From: Cephalotrichum gorgonifer
Taxonomy: Eukaryota; Ascomycota; Sordariomycetes; Microascales; Microascaceae
Assembly: GCA_900312665.1 (NCBI GenBank)
Contig: ONZQ02000002.1
Span: 1,978,200-2,042,199 of the forward strand
Direction of reading: 5' to 3'
Length of the DNA: 64,000 bases
Part shown: positions 12,501-24,681 of the stretch, in pieces
Layout: each line of letters begins with the position of its first letter
How positions within the stretch are numbered: the first letter of the stretch is position 1
Made by a program: the position numbers and the translations under genes
The notes under the pieces: generated by a model
The model's database searches: none
Seen by the model: only the letters and a program-made list of their open reading frames with translations
What the model was told of the DNA's origin: nothing

Positions 12501-14622
12501 AGAGAGCTGTAAGAACAGGCTTCCCGTTTGTAGCTCTGATCTTTGATATCCAACAGCTAACGGTATCGACTTAGTCCCGAAGGATTATGATGAGCTCCTC
12601 TCTACTTACACACATCAGGGGTACCGAGTCATCGGGTGCGCCACGAAACACATTCCCAAGCTGAGCTGGGTAAAAGCTCAAAAGATGAAAAGAGAGGATG
12701 TTGAGTCGGGCTTGGACTTCGTCGGATTCATCATCTTCGAAAACAAACTCAAACCCACAACGGCGGCTGTCCTCTCCGAGATCAGGGAGGCAAACATAGG
12801 AACCGTGATGGTAACGGGCGACAACATCCTGACGGCAATTAGCGTGGCGCGCAAGTGTGGGCTCATGGACAAAACGGCACATTGCTTCGTCGCCCGATTC
12901 GCCGAAGGTATGTTTTGGAAAATCATGTTTGAATGGCGACACCATTGGCCCTCTAACTCGGTGATATAGGAACCTTCCTGGACCCACTGGCGCGGCTTCA
13001 GTGGGAGAGCATTGACAATGTTCACCTCCGATTAAACCCCGAAACCTTGCTGGTGAGTTGGGAACTGCCCGAGCTGACTCCCTGGAGGTTGGACATGTAC
13101 TGACTTGGTGTTTAGCCGGAGCCACTGCCACCCCAGGTGGATGCATCTCTCCCTTATTCAATCATGGACCGGAAGAACTATTCGCTAGCCATTAGTGGAG
13201 ATGTGTTCCGCTGGGTGGTGGACTTTGCACCTCCTCTGGTCCTACAACGTGTAAGTCCATATGCTGTAACTCGTCGTCGGGATTTAGCTCACCAAACGAC
13301 TATTAGATGCTCGTGCAAGGCAAGGTGTACGCCCGAATGTCGCCAGACGAGAAGCATGAGTTGGTGGAAAAGCTTCAGAGTATCGATTACTCCTGTGGCT
13401 TCTGTGGGGATGGAGCCAACGATTGCGGGGCCTTGAAAGCAGCGGATGTTGGGATCTCCCTTTCCGAGGCTGAGGCGTCGGTGGCTGCACCCTTCACGTC
13501 GCGGGTCTTTGATATCCGCTGTGTGCCTGAGGTCATGCGGTTCGTTGCCCATCAGCGCTTCCCGGCTCCGCTTTCCATGATGTATGCTGACAGAAATTCT
13601 CTAGCGAGGGTCGGGCGTCACTCGTCACAAGCTTCAGTTGCTTCAAGTACATGAGCTTGTACTCAGCCATCCAGTTTACGAGCGTCAGCTTCCTGTATGC
13701 GACGGCTTCCAATCTGGGAGACTTCCAGGTAGCTACGCCCTCTCGTTACCGTACACCTTCGCATTCAATGAGTTGGCAAGTTCTAACCACATGGAACAGT
13801 TCCTCTTCATCGACCTCTTCCTCATTCTTCCAATAGCCATCTTTAGTAAGATCTATGATGCACTTACAAACATTCATACGGCGACTAACAGTTGCTCGGA
13901 TAGTGAGCTGGGCCGGACCATACCCAGAGCTTTGCAAGAAGCGTCCCACGGCCAACCTTGTGTCCAGAAAGGTTCTTGTTCCGCTTCTAGGACACATGGC
14001 GATTGCAATCGTTATCCAGGCAATCACCTACTTGGCGGTGAGGGCCCAGCCATGGTAAGTGTCGCACGCATCCTCTGCTCTTGCGGGGCATGTCCTTTGT
14101 CCTAACCGGGGGTTGGAATAGGTACATACCGCCCATAATCAAGCACAGGAAACCCAACATCAGGAACTCCGAGAACACCGTTCTCTTCCTGGTATCTTGT
14201 TTCGAATACATCTTTGCGGGGGTCGTACTCAACGCCGGACGCCCCTTCCGACAACCGATAAGACAGAACTGTAGGGCACTTCAGAGACATTTCCGAAAGG
14301 GGGGTCGGTCAAATTACGGCTTGCTGACACGTATGCAGGGCCGTTCCTCGGGACTATTATTATAACGCTACTACTAACCCTGCACATGGTTCTGGGCCCC
14401 TTCCGCCCGGTAAAGAAGCTAATGCAGCTGACAAAAACCCGATGGGACTTCCAGCTCTTCATGGCCCTCCTAGGCGTAGTCTATTTGGTTATCGCCTGGT
14501 CATCCGAGGTGGCGCTGTTCCCCTGGCTGGCACGAGTGTTTGGGGTGGTCAAGCAGCGTGTGACCAAGCGCGAGAAGAAGCGCAAGGAGTACAAGTTGAT
14601 TCTGGAGGGCATTCGTATGTAG
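9583..14622 (+). CDS. YPK9: P5B-type cation-transporting P-type ATPase (Ypk9/ATP13A2-like)
   Basis: Endomembrane or vacuolar P5-ATPase; the animal relative ATP13A2 exports polyamines from lysosomes, and yeast Ypk9 affects metal tolerance. The start at 9583 is the first ATG after upstream stops. At least 16 exons; early ones are 9583-9717, 9794-10345, 10412-10762, 10822-10956, 11023-11089, 11143-11274, 11370-12292, 12355-12508 and 12575-12907. The N-terminus is long, acidic and serine-rich. Then come FNGWKDPAW, the actuator motif TGES (split by an intron at 11275-11369), PPALP in the transmembrane core (PPALP marks P5B; P5A has PPELP), DKTGTLTEDG with the phosphorylated Asp near 11903, MVTGDN and GDGANDCGALKAADVGIS, then several C-terminal membrane segments and a basic tail ending ILEGIRM. 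The intron at 10957-11022 has a GC donor. Confidence 0.93.
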
Positions 14623-15037
14623 AGAGTGCTTGTCGAACATCGCTCTTCTTCTGCCTGGATAGAACGCTAGTTTTCAGGGAGGTGTTTCAACCTCAACATA
14701 GAGTACGTTATTTTGTCCGGTATCCAGTGCCTGGAGATCGGAGTGAACCAGACTGGGCCTCGAGTCCCGTGGGGTGGCTGCACTGCGAGGTTGCGTACAT
14801 AGCCCTCAATAGATTATACCCATTAGGTTTCTCGCCGGCATGTCACGGCCGGTTTTAATCCCTTCCGAGACCCGCGGGCTTTCAGAATGACCACCGGAAT
14901 GGTGGAGACCCACCTCGCTCTTCAGAGACTCAAACGAATCTCCGCAGGGCAGCCTCGTGAGGGTCCTCTGCAGGTTTATCCCGCCTCTTGGGCACTCGTT
15001 TCGTCTTGGTGCGGGACAACTAGTGAGTGCGAGCAGA
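14623..15037. other. Short convergent intergenic region
   Basis: The 3' ends of the P5B ATPase and the E2 gene face each other here. It should contain both 3' UTRs. No coding signal was seen. Confidence 0.65.
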
Positions 15038-16126
15038 TCAGGATGAGACGACCCGGTGAAGAACCGCGGCAATCAGGACAACGAAGAGGACAATAATCAA
15101 CTGATCGAGCCACGATGGAACTCCACCGTTAGCTCGTACCGGTTGTTGGCGCTGGCGAGTCATCACTGGACGAGCGGCGGCAGCGCGAGGAGGTTGTGCT
15201 ACCGGTGTGGTTGTGGCGGGTGCCGGTGAGTTTACGGTAGGGGTGGTCTGGACAAAGCCCTCGGCCAACTGGCTAGACTCGATGTCAAGCCCAGCCTGTG
15301 CCCCGGGCTCGGGCTTCTCGTGCTCCATGACGGCGGTCCCGTTCATCTCGTCCTTCCAGCCAAGCTTCAGATCCGAAGGTATCTCGACCTCGGCACTGTC
15401 TGACGACGTGGCCCCGTGAGCTGCGGCCAGCTCCTCGCATTCCTGGATGATCTCCTTGTTCGTCCTGCCGCAGGCGTGACACCGGAAAGCGTGCGACTCC
15501 AGGGCGAGGCGCTTCCTCGTCGCGTCGGGCGTCTCTAGGCCGCCTAGCTGGCCCTTTGGATCCGTCTCCATAAAGCTCCGTAGGCTAATCGACAGAAGAT
15601 TACATTAGCCAAGAGCTCTTTTGTGAGGGGATTTGTTTCCCCCCCCCTGCGAGACGCTGAAACTCACGCGACGAGCGCCGTCCGCACTCCCCAGGCCGGT
15701 TGCCATGTCTCCTCATGGTGGCCACTGATGCTCAGGCAGATCTCCCTGTTGGCCTCGAAGCGGCCGCTCGGGGTGGAGAACCGGAAGCTAGGAGGCCGGA
15801 GGGGGTACGCCGGGGGCAGGACTATCCGGCCGTGGTAGATGCCCTCGCTGTACACGGAGTTCGGGGGCCCCCGGAAGGTGAAGTGCCACTCGAATAGATC
15901 GGTCTCTAACGGGGATGCGGTATAGTCCGGGGACGGGCTGTTTGCCAGCTCCTGCGCCTCTTTTACTGATTGTGTGGGGAGAGAGTGGTCAGTTTTTCTG
16001 AAGCTCCAGCCGAAGCGGTGTTTGGAGTAGGACTAGGACCAGGCGGCGCGAGAGGCGCGAGAGTGATCGTGACTTACATATCCGTCGCATCGTCGGCGAC
16101 TTGGTATTTAGCTTGGCGGAAGCCAT
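15038..16126 (-). CDS. Tail-anchored ubiquitin-conjugating enzyme E2, UBE2J type
   Basis: E2 enzyme of ER-associated degradation, anchored in the ER membrane with its catalytic domain in the cytosol. Exons 16078-16126, 15668-15965 and 15038-15584 give 297 residues. It starts MASAKLNTKSPTMRRILKEA, the UBE2J N-terminus. The UBC fold includes FEWHFTFRGPPNSVYSEGIY, HGRIVLPPAYPLRPPSFRF and the active-site Cys in EICLSISGHHEETWQP, which is the J-type HPN-less form, then VRTALVALRSFMETDPKGQL. A linker rich in A, P and T follows, and a single C-terminal hydrophobic helix (LDQLIIVLFVVLIAAVLH) ends near the stop. The wording at the active site matches UBE2J1/J2; I cannot separate the two paralogues. 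Confidence 0.93.
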
Positions 16127-16731
16127 GGCTATGGTGGGCAGCACCGCGCCTGAACCTGTTATTCTCTAGATATTTGGGGGATTTCGATTTGAAAATTCCA
16201 AGTGAGAGAGGGTGGTTTGGAAGTCAAGGTGTGCCGTGCCGTCCGGAGCTCTTTGAGAAAGATGATGGATAACACCTTCAGAGGGTGGGCAAAAGGTGCC
16301 AGGTGTTCAAGGTCCTGTTATCAATGTACTTGATACCTGAGCAGGGATGTCTTAAAGTGGATGGACCAGTACGAAAAGCCCCCCACCTCTTGTAACGCAT
16401 ACAGTAGGTACTACTTACAGTGGGGGCGGCATTCCTCGTCAGTGTTACCCAATACTAGCTCTGTTAATAATAGCCATAAATCCAGTAGGGATCATTCAAC
16501 TACTAAGTGTCAGGTAGTATAACTCACTAACGGGTCTTACATAATCTCTACCACCCGCATGCTCGGCAACTGGGGAACATTTCGCGACACCCTCGAACGA
16601 CATCATCGTCTTGTTCGAGTATCACCCATATCGCGCGAACACAGGGCCAGCCAACCTCAGGGAGTCGTCAACGGTCCAATTGTTCCCACCGTAGGTGCTC
16701 ACTATCCCCGTCCCATGTAGTCCGACCGCCA
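16127..16731. other. Intergenic region, divergent promoters
   Basis: About 0.6 kb between the divergent E2 gene and the small complex I gene. Apart from AT-rich stretches around 16430-16550 nothing distinctive was seen. Confidence 0.6.
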
Positions 16732-17127
16732 ATGGCTGACATGCCCGAGCAGTTTACGCCCTCTTCGATCAGCCCCTTCGAACAGCCACTCGAACCCGCA
16801 ACGATGGCGATCCCCGGCCGAGTCCCTCCTGTCGCCCACGCGGGCTTCATCTACAAGTTCACTGCCAAGGCCCTCGGTGCCGGCATGTGGTTCTGGGTAC
16901 GACTATCCGGGTCTGCGATGACATGACGTGGGGCCGAGTTCTGGCCATTTGGGGAGGACCTACGCTAACTTATGACCTACTGCAGCTGATGTACCGGGCG
17001 AAGAAGGACGGTACGTGATATTGCGGGATGGGGACGATCGTTTATCTTCCCCCGGAGACATTTTCTAACCCTCAATTGCTGTGTAGGCCCCGTACTGCTT
17101 GGGCTGAAGAAGCCCTGGGAGCATTGA
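16732..17127 (+). CDS. Small mitochondrial complex I accessory subunit (NDUFB2-like)
   Basis: Three exons (16732-16896, 16986-17010, 17087-17127) give 76 residues; the middle exon is only 25 nt. The protein starts MADMPEQFTPSS. After HAGFIYKFTAKALGAGMWFW it continues LMYRAKKDGPVLLGLKKPWEH. One membrane segment ending in tryptophans, followed by a short polar tail ending PW-E-H, is how I remember fungal NDUFB2/AGGG-type accessory subunits of NADH:ubiquinone oxidoreductase, which sit in the membrane arm in the inner membrane. The gene structure is convincing; the family name rests on a short motif and is less sure. Confidence 0.7.
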
Positions 17128-17311
17128 ACTCTCCTAGCGCAAGCGAACAGCCCCGATACCCAAAGCCCGGCTAAGATATTCCCGCCGACTCCCGAGACGG
17201 GCAACGCAAAAACTCTATGATCTCTTGAAATTCGAGGAACGGAACGGATTATGAGGACGTGGGGGGATCTTAGGCTCGGGCCGGTTATTGGATTGTATAT
17301 ACGAAAGAACG

Positions 17312-18840
17312 CTACGGAGCGTCGGGTGTTGCCGCCTCCCGACCAGGCTTTGCGAACAGATAATGGGCGACGCCCCATGTATCACCACCTCCATACGCAA
17401 ATAGCTCGGAATATGCCATATAGAATACCTGCCACCTATTATGCCACGCTCTCGCGTTCTCCTCGCCATACGTATCGCACAGGCCCGGCCACATCTTCTT
17501 CTTGTTAGAGATGGTCCTCTCTAACCAATGCTATATTAAGAGAAAAATGACGACGTACCCTCGGTTAGCTCGATCCTTCTCCTCTCATGTTCTCTCCGCA
17601 ACGTTTTTTTCCCCCTTTGGGGGGAGGTGGAAACTCACCTCGCAGGTTCTGGAGTAGTGCTTCCCGTCGACCCACCAGACACGCTGGACTCTGAGGTGTC
17701 GCTGGAAGAAGAGCAGCAGGTCGGCCGACAGCATTGTGCCGCCCGTGAAGAAGTGGGTGGTCATCCAACCCTCCTCGTAGTCGTACGGGGTCGACTTGTG
17801 GGCGAAGATGTGCACAAAGAGCTTTCCTCCTGGCTTCAGGGCCCGGGCGATCTTGGCCATGAGGAGCTCGTAGTTCTTCATGTGTTCGAATAGCTGTTTG
17901 CTTGCTCGTTAGCGGGCCGCAGGTCCTCCTCCCTTTCCCCCGTGGCATTTGTGCCCCCCGTCAAGTCTCGCCCGGGCGGTGATGAGCCCAGTTAGTCGAC
18001 TTACTTCTATGGAGACTACGCGGTCGAACGACTCTGGCTCGAACTCGTTGACCACATCGCCCGTGATCACGGTAAGGTTGTCGAGACCCTCCTCCTTGGC
18101 CCTGGAGTCGATATACTCCTTCTGGGTTCTCGAGTTCGAGATCGCGGTGATCTTCGAGCTGGGGAATATCCCAGCGAGATACAGGGCGCAAGATCCCCAT
18201 CCGCAACTTGTTCACCTTGCGCGTTAGCGATCCCTCGGCAATTATTCAAACCTATAAAAGAGAAAGAAGAAAGAAAAGAGGGGGGGTAATTCCAGTTTTT
18301 GGTCTGGCGCCCCAAAAAAAGTCCTTACCCGAGATCAAGAATGCTCATGCCATCCTCCAACCCCGCCTTCTCCACGTACGTCTCCAGCATGGCGAGCTCG
18401 GCATCAGCGAGGCTCTCGTTCTCCTTGGGGTACAGGCAGGAGGAGTACTTCATCCGGGGGCCGAGGTACGCCTCCAGGACGCCCGTGCCGACCTCGTAGT
18501 GCTGCTTGTTGGCGGCGTCCGTCTGGATGGCTATGGGCTGCGCGCGGAGCTTCTCGAAGTAGGCCAGCTTCCTCTCCAACGCCGATGAGAAGGACGAGGT
18601 GGCGATGGAGCGGAGCCGGCGCTTGCAGTTGAGGCGGATGGCCAGTCTGATGATTGGGCGGGGGATGTAGCCCCCGTCTATGAGCCGGTCTGTTTAACGG
18701 GTCAGCCAGTGCGCATGGGAGAGGTTTGGGGCGTGCCGCTTAAACGAACCGATGTTCACCCTGGCGGATGAGAGTCTATGGGGGTGCTCGTGGCTTGTTC
18801 GGAGGTGGAGGGGAGGCGGGTTAACAGATAAATAGGTCAT
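17312..18840 (-). CDS. SAM-dependent methyltransferase, cyclopropane-fatty-acid-synthase-like
   Basis: Exons 18750-18840, 18329-18689, 18005-18206, 17639-17893 and 17312-17530 give 375 residues. The start at 18840 (MTYLSVNPPPLHL) is the only ATG that joins in frame to the conserved part. Visible landmarks: YEVGTGVLEAYLGPRMKYSS, the SAM-binding glycine motif ILDLGCGWGSCALYLAG (split by an intron after the first Gly), FDRVVSIELFEHMKNYELL, ALKPGGKLFVHIFAHKSTPY, and the C-terminal NRWQVFYMAYSELFAYGG. This matches the branch of the CFA-synthase superfamily annotated in fungi and plants as coclaurine N-methyltransferase-like. The substrate cannot be read from the sequence. Exon 1 uses a GTTCGT donor, which is weaker than the rest. 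Confidence 0.9.
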
Positions 18841-19103
18841 GGTGCTCTATAAGACGCGGGAAAGCGAGGAATATAGAGTACGATGGGGGACAAGAAGCGG
18901 CGGAAGCAGCCATATAGTTCCAGGAAAGGTGGACAGGAATCCCCATTTTGTTGGTTCGCCGCATGTTGAAACCCCCGTCACGGTCCATCTTCAGCGCCTT
19001 GGGCCTCTAAGACCCGGCCGCGCAAACGCATATACGCCCGTGCGGCGGCAGTAATCAAGGCCCCCCTCCCGAGAAAGAAAGAATGGAATGCAGACAGATA
19101 GCT

Positions 19104-20024
19104 TCAAAACGACACCGAGCCGCTCCCCAGGTGCCGCCCCTCATCATCCCGGTCACTGAAGTTCGTCTCGTCAAAGTAGTACTCGGCCCAGTCGCCATAT
19201 ATGTCGTCCTCGCCATCCGAGTCGCTCTCCGTCCCCGGTGGGAACGAGGGGACACTTCTCTGCAGGCGGTCTGGGATCTTGGAGTGCCTTGAGGTGGTGG
19301 TAGTGGTGGCCGCAGCCGATCGTCCGAGGTCTGAATCCGGCCGTGGTCGACGTGTAAGTGGCCGGGGAGTGAGTCCGCCTCCATCGACGTTCCGCTGGTT
19401 GGTGGGGGATTGCGCGGCCTGTACAGTAGTCCTTCCGGGGTTATCGTACCGGTATTTGTAATATCGAGGGATCGAGTCTCTCCCCGGGCCGGAGCAGTAG
19501 TAGTCCTTCGCGAGGGGCGAAGTCGACCCTATCCCCGCCTTATCGCCAGGTTGACCCCCCCCGACGGACGACCCAGGAGACTGGACTGCCGTCGTCCCCG
19601 TCACAATAGACGACGTATCCTCCCCTCTTACCCTGGCCTTATGAGCTAATAACGAGTGATCCATCTCCGGCCACTTATACGCAGACCCAAATTGTCCTCC
19701 GCGGCCACCACCACCCCCTTGCCACCGAAGATCGAGGAGATATTCGACGCACTCCTCGTCCGTGGGCAAGGCGTCGTCGGCCGAAACGGTCCTCTCTGGC
19801 CGGTCCGGCGAGTGCGTGATCCGAAACTCGGTCGTCTCGCCGCCATGCCCTTCTTCTTTCTTCGACCGAGGGATGATGGCTCTCAGGCGCTGGTGTAGCT
19901 GCGTGACCCAGCTCTTTATCCTGAGGCGGGGTCTTGGAGGCTCATGGCTCGGTTCGCAACTTTTTTGCTTCACATGATTTTGTCCCGGTATACTGGGGTA
20001 TTCTTGGAGAACAAGAGGAAGCAA
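19104..20024 (-). CDS. Uncharacterised serine/arginine/glycine-rich protein (start unresolved)
   Basis: A continuous frame of about 300 codons ends at 19104. A basic segment near the N-terminus (RPRLRIKSWVTQLHQRLRAI) is followed by disordered, Gly/Ser/Arg-rich sequence (WQGGGGGRGGQFGSAYKWPE) and an acidic tail with YGDWAEYYFDETNFSDRDD. I recognise no domain. The frame has no ATG before residue about 120: upstream codons run open to a stop near 20120 without one. The true start is therefore probably in an upstream exon, for example one using the ATG at 20239, or the gene begins internally. The start given is only the left limit of the obvious frame. It lies between Vhc1 and the methyltransferase, on the same strand. 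Confidence 0.5.
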   Translation of the reverse strand: MLPLVLQEYPSIPGQNHVKQKSCEPSHEPPRPRLRIKSWVTQLHQRLRAIIPRSKKEEGHGGETTEFRITHSPDRPERTVSADDALPTDEECVEYLLDLRWQGGGGGRGGQFGSAYKWPEMDHSLLAHKARVRGEDTSSIVTGTTAVQSPGSSVGGGQPGDKAGIGSTSPLAKDYYCSGPGRDSIPRYYKYRYDNPGRTTVQAAQSPTNQRNVDGGGLTPRPLTRRPRPDSDLGRSAAATTTTTSRHSKIPDRLQRSVPSFPPGTESDSDGEDDIYGDWAEYYFDETNFSDRDDEGRHLGSGSVSF

Positions 20025-20412
20025 AATCCCATCTCGGCTACGACGTGTACGGTATCGGGATTCCCGAGAAGGGAGACCAAGGGAGACGAGATCGGGAGCG
20101 GCGTCGCCCCCCCTTCATTCATGGCCAGAGCATTCAGGGAAACAATGTGACGCATCGGGCTAGGCTCTCTATCCCTGGCCTTGAAAATCTCACAAATCAT
20201 GCTCGATAAATGGTGATTGATTGATGCCTTTGTCGACATCGGATATGGTCCAAGTCAAAGGCTACGCTCGCTCTGAATATGCAATCTCGTCCTTAATGCT
20301 TCCGCCCCCAAAACTCGCTATGTTGACAATGCTTAACAGAACCTGCCAAATGCAGTTCCGTCCCTGCCCCCTCCCCTTCTTATAAAGTAGAAATCAGACA
20401 AACTCGTACCCC

Positions 20413-23400
20413 TTACAGCCCCACTGTGACCGTCATACTGTTACTTAATACCAGCAAAACGGGAGGCAAGTCATTACACAAAACCTCCACGTTCGACAGA
20501 TACTCCAGCGTCGCTCCTTCGTCCAAGCTCGTGCCGTCACTGGGCACGGGAAGCGTAGTGAAGAGGAGCGCCGTGTCCGCGCTATTCCTCCCTATCAGCT
20601 CGTTCAATATGAGGTGCTGCGCCCGGCTGGGAAGGTCGTTGAACGAGAGTGCGAGGCTCTGCGTAGAGTAGGACGACCCTTCCTCGGCACGGTCCATCGG
20701 CGAGTCGAACTTGTAAGACCCTAGGAGATCGGGTATATCGACCCGCTGATCGTGCCTGAAGTCGGAGAACCCGGAATTTTTGCGCGAGTGGTGTGCGGAG
20801 TCGAGCGTAGATCCGGGGACCGAGGTTCTTGCGCCCGCCTCCTGTGTCGAGCGGTTGTTAAAGCGGCCCGTAGACGAATTCCGAGAGAATGCCGGCCTCT
20901 CATATTGGGGCCCCGAGGGGCTGGCTACGGAATCGGCAAACATGATGGTTGGCCCATGGTGATCCTCGACGTTCGTCTTGGTCTCCGGAAGGGGCTTGCT
21001 AGTGAATCTCACCGCCGAAGTCTGCCGGGACAAGTTCGGACGTGTAGGCGCTGCTGGGGATGGAGTGTCAGCTGCGAACGATCGATGCCGAGAACTATCG
21101 ACCTCCAAGGTCCGCGACCGGCCCATGGAGGGCTCCCTGCTGCGATGAGGATATTGCGTCTGCCTGGCTGGGGGGGCCATGCTGCCTCTGTCGATAGATG
21201 ACCGGGTAGTCTCCATACCTGCTTCCTCAAGCGCGGTATTTAGCAACGGCCTGGCGATTTCCCCAGTTTCAGGGGTCCTGTGTCCGGAGTCAGTGGCCAT
21301 CGGGGTGTCCGTCTGGGCTCTGGCGGCCATTCCTGGCCGACCTCGCTTTCTTGAGCTGGAATCTAAGTTGCCAAAATAGGGACCAAGGGGATGGCGTGGC
21401 CTCTCCTCCACGAACGTTTGCGATCCCATCGTGCCATAAGACAAGGTGCTGGGTTCACCAGTTTCTAGATCCGACCCGGTGTCGGCTTTCGACTTGAGCT
21501 TCCTCGCTGATGACCGACGCTTGGCCAGGGCGCCCCCAAAGCTCCTTCGCCGGTGTGCCGCGCCCAGCAGCGGTCGTGTGGATGGCTCCGTATTCCCGCC
21601 ATTCCCCTCGCTGGCGGCACTGTCCCAGCCTTGCTCTAGTTCGGAGTCCGAGAATCCCTGATCCGGAGTGTCCACATCGCTGTTTTCTCCATCGCTATCC
21701 GGGTGATCCAGTTGGTCTATCTGTTCGTCGAATGCCTCATCCCCTAGGTGGTGGGTGTGAATACCCACGTGCACACCTAGCCGGGAAAGTTTTGACATGC
21801 TCGGCCTGGCCTGCAAGTCTTGGATATCTACCACGCTTGCACGACGCCTCGTGAGCTCATCCATATCCATGTGTGGGTTGTAAACCCCTGGCCGCCCGGA
21901 GGTTGCGTCCAGAATGGCCGACAGGGAATTCATCTCCTGTGAGTGATTCATCGAATCGGGCCTGCCCCGGAACTTCTGGAGGTCTTCCCACCACTCCTCG
22001 TCTCTCAACGTATCGTTGACCATAATTTCCGACTCCATATCGTCCCAGTTCCCGTTAATAATACCCTCGTACGTGGCAAGATCTCCACAGGCGAGCCAGA
22101 AAACGTGAATCTCAGCCTCGATACGTAGCTTATCCAGCAACGCCTTCACTCGAGCTGTTTCCTCCTCTACTTCGTTCTCGTACTCGACGAACACGAGGAC
22201 GCGAAGCTTAAACGCCTTTCGCCAAGCGGGGACAGTGGAAATGATGTAACCCAATTGAAGGATGAGTGTGTCTATGACCAAGGTTTAGCTTATGGAGGAA
22301 AAGGGGGGGATGGCATCCCAGGCTCAGGCAGGAGGCAGTAGGGAACTCACATGTGTCGAAATTTGTGGTAAGGATGCTCTTCCCTTCCGTCATTATCTCG
22401 GCAGACATCTGTATCGGCCAGAGATCGATGTACTTTTTGGTGTTGGTGCCGTCCTGCCTCGGTGTCTCCAATTTCTCGCAGCCCATGCCGACAGCAACAT
22501 TCAGCTTGTAGCGCAACGTGAGGTCCTCTAGAATAGTCATGTATTCCGTGGGCGAGATCATCTCTTCAGTTCGAATGATGTCCGTGGGTAGGAATCCCTC
22601 CAGAATACGGGCCGACGTGTCTCCACGCCGGCGGCCAGAAGACTTCTTCCCCTGGGCCTTAGCTGACTGTCTGGTCCGTGGGGCAGGGGACGTAGGTCGA
22701 CTAGGGACGGGGACGAAAGGTCGGGTAGCCCTGAGCTCGTCCATATTGTAAAAACCGATAACGGCGATGTTAGGCCGCATGCCACCGAGACCTGCGGAGA
22801 GGATGAGGTTCCGGATGCCCCAGGTAATGGAAGGGGACATGGTCAGCTGGACGAAGGCCTTTAGTCGTGGAATTCCGGAGATGAAGTTCGCCCAAGCATT
22901 CTGCTGCAACCGAGCCTCGTGGACGCCGGAGTTGAAGTCGTCGGTGACAATCACATGTCCCAGGATGTAGAGTGCGCCCTTTTTCATCGAGTTGCAAAGC
23001 TGTATCAACCTCGTCTGACGTCTTGGGTTGTTCACAAGGAGAATGATCTGCGGGCGCCAGAATTTGATATGCTCGGGCTTCAGTCTCAGGAGGTACTTCC
23101 GCACCTGGTGGTATATGAGGTTCTGGGAGACGTCGCCCCACCGTTTTGGAGGGGAGAGGTAATGGATCAGCAAGAAGAGGAAAATCAAGAGGCAAATGGC
23201 AGCGGCGGCATATGTGTCGTCTATGAAGAACATGGCCATAGCGGACGCGAGTGAGCCGACCATGGCGGTCTGCCAACTGAAGAACTTGAAGGCTGGGCGA
23301 AAGTTGGGCGCCGATCCGATCTTGAGCAAGAAACACGCTAAGTTCATGACGAAGAAGGTCATCTAAAGATACGTTAGTGAGTGGTTGGTGCAAGGGAGAG

Positions 23401-24681
23401 AGAGAGAGAGCGGTTGGTCGGGGTCGATTGAGCCGTTAGGGGGCAGAGCACGAACCTGATAACCCATCGAGACAAACGTGGCAATCTGATTCAAGTCGGC
23501 GAAGAGAGCAAACTGGGCAATGACATAAGTTACGAGAATAGCGAACAGGGGCTCGTCTCCGTGTTTGGTGCCAAATCCGAACACCGACAGGCCCGGGAGT
23601 AGCTTGTCTCTCGACAGGGCCTGGAGGAGCTTCGCGGAACCTATGATTCCCATCAAGGCAGAGAACAGAGTAACGGCGCACTCTCCGGCGAAGATGACGG
23701 ACGCAGAAAGGTTCGTTTCGGGGATGACGTTGGCGTTTTTTAGGAACGACTCGTGGGTGGTACTCGAAGCCATGGAGAAGATAACGACAAGATAGGCGAT
23801 AAAGGTGCTCATCATCGCCCACAGCGTTCCCTTGGGTATGGCCTTGCTGGGGTTCCTCAGGTCCCCGGACATGGAGGCACCGGCAAAGATCCCAGCGGTG
23901 GCGGGAAAGAGGATGCCGAAGAGGTCACGGAATGTGGCAAGGCCCTTGAACGAAGACTCATCTGTGTGGGGCAAGAAGTTATCCAGGAGAGTCTGCAGGC
24001 TCACACCGGTGAACTCAATGCCCATATCCTCGTCGTTGAAGGGCTGCTTGAAGATGGCAGAGATCGGGATGCTGACTATGGCGAATGTCAGGATGATCAG
24101 CAACGCATTGCTAGCCCTGGCGAAGATGGCGCTCCCAGCCAGACAGAGGCAGGTGCAGGCGAATAGAGCAGCTGTCTGGATTCCGTAGCCTTGCCAATAC
24201 CCCTGGGGGAAAGCGGAGCCAATGTTGAGGCGGATACAGTCGATCAGACCCACGATGTTGAGTGCCGTGTTCATGACTTGTGAGAGGTAGAACAGTATGC
24301 CGATGGAACCGCCAAACTCGGGACCCAGGGACCTCGAGATGAGGTAGTAGGCACCGCCGCCCTTGACCTCGCCATTGGAGGCGATGGCGGACAGAGACAA
24401 CGTGGTGATGAAGTCGACGATATAGGCGGTTATGAGCAATCCTACCATCGTCAGCAAAATTAAAAACGAGGACAAAAAAAAGGGAGAGGCAATGTCAACA
24501 AACCCAACATGCCAAGCAGACCAATCTGCCCGAGAATGAGGCCAAACCTCAAGAACATGAGAATGCTGAGAATGCTCAGGCAGACGGGTATGTAAACACC
24601 CGAGGCAACCCCAAGCTTCCCCCCTCCCTTCTTGGGGAGCTCGGCGCCCGAGGTGTTCGCCATCTTGCTCTCCGTAGGCAT
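20413..24681 (-). CDS. VHC1: Vacuolar cation-chloride cotransporter (Vhc1, SLC12 family)
   Basis: Electroneutral K+-Cl- cotransporter of the vacuolar membrane. Four exons: 24504-24681, 23456-24441, 22351-23362 and 20413-22271, giving 1344 residues. The start at 24681 reads MPTESKMANTSGAELP; an ATG six codons further in is also possible. The amino-acid permease core begins GVYIPVCLSILSILMFLRFG and contains VKGGGAYYLISRSLGPEFGG, FAGASMSGDLRNPSKAIPKG and GSAKLLQALSRDKLLPGL, followed by the remaining membrane segments. The long cytosolic C-terminal domain (KFWRPQIILLVNN, ILEDLTLRYKLNVAVGMG) carries a low-complexity Ser/Arg insert of about 400 residues, and ends LPPVLLVLSNSMTVTVGL as in Vhc1 and KCC proteins. 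The intron at 23363-23455 contains a GA microsatellite. Confidence 0.95.
23394..23410. repeat. (GA)n microsatellite in Vhc1 intron
   Basis: Eight or so GA units lie inside the 93-nt intron of the cation-chloride cotransporter gene (a CT run on the coding strand). Confidence 0.8.
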
